A DNA stretch of 64,000 nt from a virus. The first letter of the stretch is position 1; every line of letters starts with the position of its first letter. Both the position numbers and the translations under genes were made by a program. Shown in pieces: positions 40,276-46,515 of this stretch. Under the pieces are notes generated by a model that saw nothing but the letters and a program-made list of their open reading frames with translations, was not told the origin of the DNA and did no database searches. The stretch covers positions 1-64,000 of the IMG/VR virus record IMGVR_UViG_3300027754_000067, one strand, 5' to 3'.

Positions 40276-40304
40276 TTGACTCTGCAATCCAAGTCTGATA
40301 TAAC
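40276..40304 (+). promoter_or_regulatory. orphan class S promoter
   Basis: TTGACT 40276-40281, 17 bp, TATAAC 40299-40304, leader with GGAGGGAAG but no ORF before the next promoter (TGGACT 40351, TAAAAC). Confidence 0.6.
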
Positions 40305-40403
40305 AGAATAGTCGGAGGGAAGAACAAAACAAAGAGCAGCAAAAGAATCACTGGACTTCTGAATCGCAATCTGGTAAAACAGTCTCTAGAAGGAATCAGA
40401 CAA

Positions 40404-40721
40404 ATGAACTTCACCATCCCGAATCGTATCATTGTCTCTAACTCCCTTGGTTTCCGCTATCATGCGAAGAATCCCGGCAAGCTCTTTGCCATGTCTGTCA
40501 AGGGACAGGATCGTGAAACCGTGTTCACGGTGCTTTCACTCAAGGGAAGCATGGGCCGACCTTGCAAGGGTGATACCAAGGGTTTCGGAGTCAAGACTCA
40601 TGCCGTGATCCGAAACGGATTCACTGGCCGAAAGTCCACCGTGCTTCTGTCAACCCTTGTTGACCGCAATGTGCGATATGTTGGCATGAAGCATGAAGTG
40701 ATCGCCTACTTTAGCCGGTAA
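40404..40721 (+). CDS. basic protein, 105 aa
   Basis: Class S promoter TGGACT, 17 bp, TAAAAC; leader AGAAGGAATC. Lys/Arg-rich, beta-rich; GRPCKGDTKGFGV. Could bind nucleic acid. Followed by hairpin copy 10. Confidence 0.7.
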   Translation: MNFTIPNRIIVSNSLGFRYHAKNPGKLFAMSVKGQDRETVFTVLSLKGSMGRPCKGDTKGFGVKTHAVIRNGFTGRKSTVLLSTLVDRNVRYVGMKHEVIAYFSR

Positions 40722-40740
40722 GCAATAACTGTACCAGTGG

Positions 40741-40761
40741 GGAGCGCATACTTAAAACGCT
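40741..40761 (+). other. GCGCATAC hairpin element, copy 10
   Basis: CAGTGGG, stem GAGCG / CGCTC, loop CATACTTAAAA, identical to copy 6. Confidence 0.72.
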
Positions 40762-40848
40762 CAAATTTTGCGGCAAACACCTTAAAATTTAATACCTTGA
40801 CTCTCCCTTCAATCTCTGATAGAGTGATTGAAGAAAGCGAGAGACTGA

Positions 40849-41088
40849 ATGACAACTTACATCCTCAAGAATGGTGAGATTGTTTTGTTTCTTGTCATGG
40901 CAACGGAACCTATTGGTGGATGCCGTTTACCTTATCTTAAAACATTCTCGGAGGATGAAGCATTGAATGCCGCAATGACGCTTGAATCTGATTGGGGCGC
41001 TGGTGCAAGGGTAAAGATTTGTGAGCACTACATCTCCCAAAGAATGTGGGAACACAAGTACAAAACCCCTTGGCCTATCGCTCAATAG
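40849..41088 (+). CDS. unidentified protein, 79 aa
   Basis: Class S promoter TTGACT, 17 bp, TAGAGT; leader GATTGAAGAAAGCGAGAG. Trp at three positions near the C-terminus. No family recognised. Confidence 0.68.
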   Translation: MTTYILKNGEIVLFLVMATEPIGGCRLPYLKTFSEDEALNAAMTLESDWGAGARVKICEHYISQRMWEHKYKTPWPIAQ

Positions 41089-41296
41089 CAAACACCATAC
41101 CAAGGCAAGGGTTCCAATCCAACGGAACCCTTGCTCTGGTATCCCTCTCTAATATGCCTCTCTCTGGCATCAGGAACGCCCAACAGAGCCGTTAAATCCT
41201 TTCAACGGACAATCTACCGTTAGGGAAATGAGAGCCCAAGAAACGCTGCAAATCTGTCAATAGGAATAGCAGGGCAAACACCTTAAAATTAATCCT
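41089..41296 (+). other. 208-bp intergenic stretch with strong hairpin
   Basis: ATACCA/TGGTAT outer and GCAAGGGTTCC/GGAACCCTTGC inner stem (41097-41142). Rest without ORF; a degenerate GGGCAAACAC box near 41271. Confidence 0.5.
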
Positions 41297-41349
41297 TTGA
41301 CAATCTAACAGGAATCCAGTAAGATCAAAACAGATCAAAGAGAGCCTAG

Positions 41350-41376
41350 ATGAACAAAAGCCGAGACGGCCCCTAA
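41350..41376 (+). CDS. mini-ORF 1 (MNKSRDGP)
   Basis: ATG to TAA, 8 codons, in unit 1 of the triplicated array. Peptide diverged from the other two in two residues. Weak leader site. Confidence 0.35.
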   Translation: MNKSRDGP

Positions 41377-41474
41377 TAAAATCCTTTGCAAACCTCTGGA
41401 GTGCAGACCTCAATTAAATGCCTTGACTCTTCAATCAGAATCCAGTAAGATCAGAACATAACAAAGGAACCTAG

Positions 41475-41501
41475 ATGCAAAAGATCCGAGACGGTCCCTA
41501 A
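41475..41501 (+). CDS. mini-ORF 2 (MQKIRDGP)
   Basis: Eight codons with AAAGGAACC 6 bases before ATG, in unit 2. Two stop codons in tandem (TAATAA). Confidence 0.38.
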   Translation: MQKIRDGP

Positions 41502-41612
41502 TAAAACTCTGTGCAAACTACACGGGTGCAAACCTCAATCAATGCCTTGACTTCTCATTCAGAATCCAGTAAGATCAGATCACAAAGCAGATAACTAAAA
41601 GGAACCAACTAG

Positions 41613-41642
41613 ATGCAAAAGATCCGAGACGGTCCTATCTAA
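41613..41642 (+). CDS. mini-ORF 3 (MQKIRDGPI)
   Basis: Nine codons with AAAAGGAACC upstream, in unit 3. First seven codons identical to mini-ORF 2. Confidence 0.38.
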   Translation: MQKIRDGPI

Positions 41643-41661
41643 ACTTCCTACAATCAATGGT

Positions 41662-41690
41662 TTGACATACCGGGGAGCGCATGGTATAAA
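41662..41690 (+). promoter_or_regulatory. promoter of tRNA-Leu, overlapping a hairpin element
   Basis: TTGACA 41662-41667, 17 bp, TATAAA 41685-41690. The hairpin copy 11 lies across spacer and -10. Confidence 0.65.
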
Positions 41691-41695
41691 CGCTC
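41675..41695 (+). other. GCGCATAC hairpin element, copy 11
   Basis: Stem GAGCG / CGCTC, loop CATGGTATAAA as in copy 9. Here it coincides with the -10 of the tRNA promoter, so a DNA-level role is possible. Confidence 0.65.
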
Positions 41696-41708
41696 ATTAC
41701 TAAGAAAA

Positions 41709-41797
41709 GCCCGAATGGTGGAATCGGCAGACACCGGAGACTTAAAATCTCTTGCTGCGAAAGTAGCGTACCAGTTCAAGTCTGGTTTCGGGCACCA
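41709..41797 (+). tRNA. tRNA-Leu (UAA)
   Basis: Acceptor GCCCGAA/TTCGGGC, D-arm with GGTGGAATCGGCAGAC, anticodon stem GGAGA/TCTCT with loop CTTAAAA (anticodon TAA), long variable arm TGCTGCGAAAGTAGCGTA, T-arm with GTTCAAGTC, and encoded ACCA. 89 bases. The window's AT-rich coding makes UUA codons common, which such a tRNA would support. Confidence 0.93.
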
Positions 41798-41800
41798 TAA

Positions 41801-41817
41801 AAGAGATTTTAAGTCTC
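41801..41817 (+). repeat. inverted copy of the tRNA-Leu anticodon arm
   Basis: AAGAGATTTTAAGTCTC is the exact reverse complement of 17 bases of the tRNA anticodon arm (41737-41753), 4 bases after the tRNA end and just before the next -35. It can itself form a 5-bp hairpin. Confidence 0.65.
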
Positions 41818-41869
41818 TTGACTTAAAACAAACAATCCTGTAAGCTAAGAACATCAAGGGAGCAAAACA

Positions 41870-42040
41870 ATGCAAACCAAGAAGCAAGCCATCAAGGATT
41901 TTCGGGAATTTCTCTTGCCTTCCATCCCAAACAATGATACCATCGCCAAGCAAGAAGCATGGAATAATTATACTGATGCTCTTTGCAAGAGCCGTTTTAT
42001 TACCCTTCGCCAATATGAAAACTGGACTAACCCCTTCTGA
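41870..42040 (+). CDS. conserved phage small protein, 56 aa
   Basis: Class S promoter TTGACT 41818-41823, 17 bp, TAAGCT; leader with AAGGGAGC. WNNYTDALCKSRFITLRQYENW with C-terminal NPF is familiar from many phage genomes. Function unknown. Confidence 0.75.
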   Translation: MQTKKQAIKDFREFLLPSIPNNDTIAKQEAWNNYTDALCKSRFITLRQYENWTNPF

Positions 42041-42106
42041 TTTAATCCCTTGACTATCCAGTGAGAGTCTGATAAAGTCAGGAAAGATCAGGGAGCAAAA
42101 GAAACC

Positions 42107-42307
42107 ATGAAGATCAACCATCGCACTGGATCTGTCAAGCGTTTGGACCATCACGAGAACTATCGCTTTAACAAGTCTGGCTTGAAGGAGGAAGGTAACA
42201 CGGTTCGCCGCTGCATGGATCGTGCCGCAATCAAGAACAGCCTTGAAGGCAACGATGGCACGCTCTTTGCTCGCAGCAAGGAAGGAAACCCTTGGAACTT
42301 CGATTGA
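42107..42307 (+). CDS. basic small protein, 66 aa
   Basis: Class S promoter TTGACT, 17 bp, TAAAGT; leader with CAGGGAGC. Arg/Lys/Asn/His-rich. No family recognised. Confidence 0.68.
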   Translation: MKINHRTGSVKRLDHHENYRFNKSGLKEEGNTVRRCMDRAAIKNSLEGNDGTLFARSKEGNPWNFD

Positions 42308-42392
42308 TTTGCAAGTAGCATACCAAGTTTTGCCGTAAACATACCAATTTTAATCCTTTGACAATCCAACCAACAAAGGGTAAAGTAAGAAC

Positions 42393-42692
42393 ATGGAAAC
42401 GACGAACAAGGTTTGGACAGAGGCCGCAATCGTCTCTCTGCTCCAGAGCAACAATCGTGCCGTCGAAAGGGCAATCCTGGCAATCTTTGCTCGGCAAACG
42501 GAGGATGAGAAGTCAACGGAATGCACCCGGCACGAGAACTCTCGTGGATTCTCTGCGGCTGATGCCCGTACCGGCTCCTACATGGCACGCTGGATTAGCA
42601 GCGGAAAGCGTCTCGATGGAAAGTTTCTTGACAAGGCCCGAAAGATGGCCGTCAAGTACCGCAAGCAACTGGTAGAGGTTGCCAACGGCTAG
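42393..42692 (+). CDS. conserved small protein, 99 aa
   Basis: Class L promoter TTGACA 42358-42363, TAAAGT, AAGAAC, ATG. LLQSNNRAVERAILAIFARQ, QTEDEKSTECT, NSRGFSAADARTG, KARKMAVKYRKQL: a pattern common in phages and plasmids, without known function. Confidence 0.8.
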   Translation: METTNKVWTEAAIVSLLQSNNRAVERAILAIFARQTEDEKSTECTRHENSRGFSAADARTGSYMARWISSGKRLDGKFLDKARKMAVKYRKQLVEVANG

Positions 42693-42712
42693 CAAACAGC
42701 ATACCAGTGGGA

Positions 42713-42734
42713 GGGCGCATACTTTATCACGCCC
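42713..42734 (+). other. GCGCATAC hairpin element, copy 12
   Basis: CAGTGGGA, stem GGGCG / CGCCC, loop CATACTTTATCA. Confidence 0.7.
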
Positions 42735-42779
42735 ATTGCCGTCAACAAAACTCTGCGGCAAACAAACAAATTTAATTAC

Positions 42780-42808
42780 TTTACTTCATTCCCTAATCAT
42801 GCTAATGT
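42780..42808 (+). promoter_or_regulatory. orphan class S promoter
   Basis: TTTACT 42780-42785, 17 bp, TAATGT 42803-42808, then about 60 bases of leader-like sequence (CAACCAACAAAAGCAAGCAC) without an ORF, followed by the class L promoter of 42904. Confidence 0.55.
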
Positions 42809-42903
42809 CAGGACACATCAGACAACGGCAACCAACAAAAGCAAGCACAAGGGAATCAAAACAATCCCTTGACAATCCAACCAACAAAGGGTAAAGTAAG
42901 AAC

Positions 42904-43374
42904 ATGGAAACCAAGAGCAACACGGTTCACATCTTTCAGGCGGCTGGTCTCGGCGTCGGTCCCTTCAAGCTTCACCATGTATCCGGTGAGGGAGGAAAGT
43001 GCCAGTACTGTGCCACTCCGATTCTGTGGCGTTTCTATCTCAATGGCATTGACGGCTCTACTTTCTTCGTTGGATCGGATTGTGTCATGAAGACCGGCGA
43101 TGCGGGACTCATGAAGATTGTTGACGCAGAAGTCAAGCGCCGAATGGCAGAAGCCCGAAAGGTCCGTGAGGATGCCAAGCTGGCATCTGTCAAGGAAAGC
43201 ATGAAGGATGCCAACGTGCTTGCCAAGCTGGCAACCCTCCCACACCCGAATGGTTACTATGCCCGCAATGGCAAGACTCTTGCAGACTATGCCTCGTGGA
43301 TCGTGAAGTACGGTGGCAAGACTGCAATGCTCAACCTTGGCAAGAGTATTGCAAAGGCTACCGTCTCGGCCTAG
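42904..43374 (+). CDS. conserved phage protein, 156 aa
   Basis: Class L promoter TTGACA 42869-42874, TAAAGT, AAGAAC, ATG. VHIFQAAGLGVGPFKLHHVS, CQYCATPI and FFVGSDCVMKTGDAGL form a motif set known from many phages; a zinc-binding Cys pair is likely. Helical basic middle. Followed by hairpin copy 13. Confidence 0.8.
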   Translation: METKSNTVHIFQAAGLGVGPFKLHHVSGEGGKCQYCATPILWRFYLNGIDGSTFFVGSDCVMKTGDAGLMKIVDAEVKRRMAEARKVREDAKLASVKESMKDANVLAKLATLPHPNGYYARNGKTLADYASWIVKYGGKTAMLNLGKSIAKATVSA

Positions 43375-43394
43375 TCAATCTGACAAACGGTGGG

Positions 43395-43420
43395 AAGGCG
43401 CATACCGGGAATCACGCCTT
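43395..43420 (+). other. GCGCATAC hairpin element, copy 13
   Basis: GGTGGG, stem AAGGCG / CGCCTT (6 bp), loop CATACCGGGAATCA. Two compensatory pairs compared with copy 3. Confidence 0.72.
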
Positions 43421-43602
43421 AGACGGCTCTAATAGCCCCTCCAGTGACCGCAAACCACAAGGGACCATAAAGGGTAGCAGAACAAAACAGAAGCCAACCA
43501 AAAGGCTCCCAAGAGATCGGGCAAACACCATGCCAAACTCTGCGGCAAACATACCAATTTTAATCCTTTGACAATCCAACCAACAAAGGGTAAAGTAAGA
43601 AC

Positions 43603-43758
43603 ATGGAACACAACGAAAACATCGAGTGCTTCGCTTGTGCTGGATTCTCCTATTACATGGGATCGCTTGGCGATCTAGACTGGTACAGATGCCGCAACTG
43701 CGGCTTTGAACAATACCAGCAAACTACTCCCGATTCAGAAGAAGAAGATTCCGAGTAA
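43603..43758 (+). CDS. zinc-ribbon protein with acidic tail, 51 aa
   Basis: Class L promoter TTGACA 43568-43573, TAAAGT, AAGAAC, ATG. CFAC and CRNC pairs 21 residues apart; tail SEEEDSE. Confidence 0.7.
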   Translation: MEHNENIECFACAGFSYYMGSLGDLDWYRCRNCGFEQYQQTTPDSEEEDSE

Positions 43759-43786
43759 TCAATTGATTCTTTAATCATTAACTGAT

Positions 43787-43819
43787 ATATTGGTTCCATC
43801 TAACCAATGGAACCAATAT
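43787..43819 (+). promoter_or_regulatory. perfect inverted repeat over -10 and start codon
   Basis: ATATTGGTTCCAT (43787-43799), 7-base gap, ATGGAACCAATAT (43807-43819). The left arm covers the -10 TATATT and the right arm includes the first bases of ATG 43818. Operator-like. Confidence 0.65.
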
Positions 43820-44018
43820 GCTACCTAATACCTGTACCTGTAACCTCTCTTCATGCAATACCTGTACCAACCAAAACCTAAAAGAACTCTGGGAAGAACC
43901 AGAATTCTTGGCATGGAACCTGCATAGAGAATCACAATGGTTCAATGAACTTGAATCCATGTCGGAAGAACAATGGCAAACAATGTGCCAAACTTCACCG
44001 CAATCAATCCAAACTTAA
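43818..44018 (+). CDS. Cys-rich small protein, 66 aa
   Basis: TTGATT 43763, 17 bp, TATATT, 26 bases to ATG. Four Cys in the first 16 residues (CTCNLSSCNTC), then Trp/Glu-rich helix. Its promoter carries the inverted repeat above. Confidence 0.66.
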   Translation: MLPNTCTCNLSSCNTCTNQNLKELWEEPEFLAWNLHRESQWFNELESMSEEQWQTMCQTSPQSIQT

Positions 44019-44062
44019 CCCTTGACTAATCCAGCAAAACATCATAAACTAAAAGGGAAACC

Positions 44063-44305
44063 ATGAAGTACACACTCACTGACTCCCTCTCACCAGAACA
44101 AGTAATCGTTTGCAAGTTGGATGCCTACTTCATGGCATCCCATGCTTGCAACAACTATACCAGAAATCAGCATGAAGTAATGGTATTCCCTTGCAGCAAA
44201 GATGGCAAGGTAATTGCATGGGATGCCGTAGATCAATTCCGATACTCCAGCATCGAAGAGTTTATCGGCAATGAATGTGCCAACCAAGACGATTTCGACC
44301 ACTAA
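44063..44305 (+). CDS. unidentified protein, 80 aa
   Basis: TTGACT 44022, 17 bp, TAAACT, then 12 bases with AAAAGGGAAA to ATG. Beta-rich. No family recognised. Confidence 0.67.
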   Translation: MKYTLTDSLSPEQVIVCKLDAYFMASHACNNYTRNQHEVMVFPCSKDGKVIAWDAVDQFRYSSIEEFIGNECANQDDFDH

Positions 44306-44323
44306 ACAATCCAAAACAATTAC

Positions 44324-44352
44324 TAGACTCTCAACCCGCAATCGAGTATATT
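44324..44352 (+). promoter_or_regulatory. orphan class S promoter
   Basis: TAGACT 44324-44329, 17 bp, TATATT 44347-44352, leader with AGAGAGAAAC but no ORF before the promoter of 44443. Confidence 0.55.
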
Positions 44353-44442
44353 GAATCATCAGAGAGAAACAACGAGCAAAACAAAAGGGTAAACAAAAGT
44401 TTAATCCTTGACTCCTAAACCTCTGCATGGTAAGGTGAGAGC

Positions 44443-45447
44443 ATGAAGATCGGAATTGAGATCGAGTTCTTCGCACCGATCAGCAAGTATGAACTTGCTA
44501 CCAACCTCCGAAACCAAGGAATTGCCGTCGAGGCAACCGGCTACACCCATTCCGTGTCTTCTGACTGGAAGATCGTTGACGACGGTTCCGTCTTAGGTAT
44601 GCCCGCTCACCATGGCATGGAACTTGTTAGCCCGATCCTTAACAGCGACTCTGATGTCGATATGGCAACCCTGCGACGCATTTGTCGTGCCATCCAGAAG
44701 CTTGGTTGTCGGGTCTCTAAGGCTTGTGGGCTGCACATTCACGTTGACGCCACGGACCTGACGGCGGCACAAGTATTGCAGGTCTGGACCCGGTATCAGA
44801 CCATGGAAGGGGAGATCGACACCCTCATGACTAGCAATAGGCGTGCCAACCTTGGCTCCTACTGTCAGTCGCTGCGGAACCTCATGGTTCACGGTCAAAC
44901 CAAGGAAGCACTTGCACGGAGTGCCGATCGTTACTTCAAGGTCAACCTGCAATCCTTGAACCGTCATGGAACCATTGAGTTCCGCAAGCACTCTGGCACG
45001 ATCAATGCAGATACCATTATCAACTGGGCGTCCTTCTGTGTCGGGTTCGTTGAAGCGTCCCTTGTGAGTGCTGGCACGAGCGTTGCAAGCCGCACCGAAA
45101 CCACTACGGTGCATCCTACGGGCCTCAACACTGGTATGCTGGGGATCTATCGGGCGCTCTTGCAAGCCCCGCACCACAATATGACCGTGGCAGAGATCGC
45201 TCTGTCAACGGGTCTCGGAGAGAATAGCGTGCGGGCCTACATTAGCACAATGCATACCAGACACGGTGTGAATGTGCGGCACGCTTATCGGGGTTCATGC
45301 AATATTGTCTTGACACCCGTTACCACTACTCGCACCATTGCAGCAAGCGAGCCAACGGCTGACACCATCTGGCGTGGCATCGATCCTGCAACCGTCGCCT
45401 TCTACATGGAGCGTGCCCAAGAACTTGCTGGCTTCGCTAGCAGGTAG
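44443..45447 (+). CDS. amidoligase-like enzyme, 334 aa
   Basis: Class L promoter TTGACT 44408-44413, TAAGGT, GAGAGC, ATG. Starts IGIEIEFFAP; DGSVLGMPAHHGMELVSPIL and CGLHIHVDATDLT are the Glu/His-rich metal and nucleotide motifs of the putative amidoligase family (glutamine-synthetase-like fold), which would form amide bonds, perhaps peptide or cell-wall modification. The C-terminal 90 residues hold a helix-turn-helix-like segment (TVAEIALSTGLGENSVRAYI). Last + strand gene of the early region; followed by a strong terminator. Confidence 0.8.
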   Translation: MKIGIEIEFFAPISKYELATNLRNQGIAVEATGYTHSVSSDWKIVDDGSVLGMPAHHGMELVSPILNSDSDVDMATLRRICRAIQKLGCRVSKACGLHIHVDATDLTAAQVLQVWTRYQTMEGEIDTLMTSNRRANLGSYCQSLRNLMVHGQTKEALARSADRYFKVNLQSLNRHGTIEFRKHSGTINADTIINWASFCVGFVEASLVSAGTSVASRTETTTVHPTGLNTGMLGIYRALLQAPHHNMTVAEIALSTGLGENSVRAYISTMHTRHGVNVRHAYRGSCNIVLTPVTTTRTIAASEPTADTIWRGIDPATVAFYMERAQELAGFASR

Positions 45448-45499
45448 CATGCCAAAGGAAACGGGGGGGGACTGCAAACCCCCGGCATGCCTTTTGTTT
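45447..45499 (+). terminator. terminator after the amidoligase gene
   Basis: GCATGCC (45447) pairs with GGCATGC (45484), enclosing a G-run and CCCCC, followed by CTTTTGTTT. Closes the 45-kb + strand gene array. Confidence 0.75.
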
Positions 45500-46500
45500 A
45501 TTCAACCCCCATGCCAACCCTGTACCCCCATAGGGCATGCACAACCCATGCCATACCCCACCCTATAGGGGTACCCCTTACACCCCTCCCTGTTTCGAGG
45601 GGGGTACCCCAACCATGATACCCGGCACCTTCGGCACGAGATGGGCTAAACCCACACATCTCGCACCAAAATTTTTTCTGGGTATTTTTTCATTTTGAAC
45701 CTTTTTATTTACCTCACCACTGGCAATCATTTTTAGGATTTCCGTTTTTGCGACCATATTGTTTGCATCATCAAAATTTTTTCTGGGAATTTTTTCATTT
45801 TGAAACCTTTTTGGCACCCATAATACTGGCACCATTTTATTGATTTCGGACATCGGTGCCATTCGAACGATTGGTGCCAAAATTTTTTTGGGAAATTTTT
45901 TCATTTCAAACCAATGTTGCGTGCGTGGCCTCTGTTCCATGGGCACCATGTTTTTATGGGCACCGTTTTATGTGGCACCATGTCATGTGGCACCAGTTTC
46001 TGATGCCCTATTTTGACATCATTTATTATTTTGCTGTGTGTGTGGCACCGTATTTTTATGGGCACCAGTTTTATGTGGCACCATGTTTTCGGGCACGATG
46101 TTTTGTGATATTGTTGTTTTGTGATTATTTTAATGATGTTTTGTGATGTGGCATGATGATTAGGGATGATTTTAAAAAATCACTATGGGTCTTGGTGCCC
46201 TTCGGGCACATTGCATGAACATTTTATGGATATTTTTATGAATATTTGATTGATATTCTGGATGGTGGATGAGAGATGGGTGGTGGAGGGCAGAGTATTT
46301 GGATGTTGTGATTGGTTGCTTTGTTGGGTTGCTTTGTCGGGTTGTTCTACCGGGTTGCTTTATCGGGATGCTTTGCGGGGCTCTGTGAGGCTTTGTGGTG
46401 GCTTGGAATATGAAGGATGGGCAATGTGGTGTTCTGGTTGTTTGCTTCCTTTCCTGGTATTTTTAAATTGACAGTGGAATATAACCAATAGAAGAGGGAG
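45500..46500. repeat. 1-kb repeat-rich gene-free region
   Basis: Begins with C-rich, palindromic segments (CCTATAGGGGTACCCC), then three copies of AAAATTTTTTCTGGG + ATTTTTTCATTT spaced about 105 bp, then many GGCACCATGTTTT units, then five GGGTTGCTTTGT-type units (46315-46380). GTGCCCTTCGGGCAC hairpin at 46193. A minus-strand open frame (45578-45949) covers part but lacks a ribosome site. Strand bias of genes changes here. Confidence 0.6.
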
Positions 46501-46515
46501 TATATATTTAGAAAT

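Larger units (their letters stand above)
41297..41642 (+). repeat. three tandem promoter plus mini-ORF units
   Basis: Units start at -35 boxes 41297, 41423 and 41547; each has TTGAC(A/T), 17 bp, TAAGAT, a 20-40 base leader with an AAGGAAC-like site, an 8-9 codon ORF, and, in units 1 and 2, a scrap of pentapeptide-repeat DNA (GCAAACCTC). Confidence 0.7.

Noticed and set aside
42679-42894. 71-codon + strand frame between 42393 and 42904
   Set aside because: Runs through the hairpin copy, box and orphan promoter; composition is not coding-like.
45578-45949. Minus-strand 123-codon frame with QNEKIPRKNF repeats
   Set aside because: Built from the three DNA repeats of the gene-free region, no ribosome site and odd composition; kept as repeat sequence, although a real repeat protein cannot be excluded.
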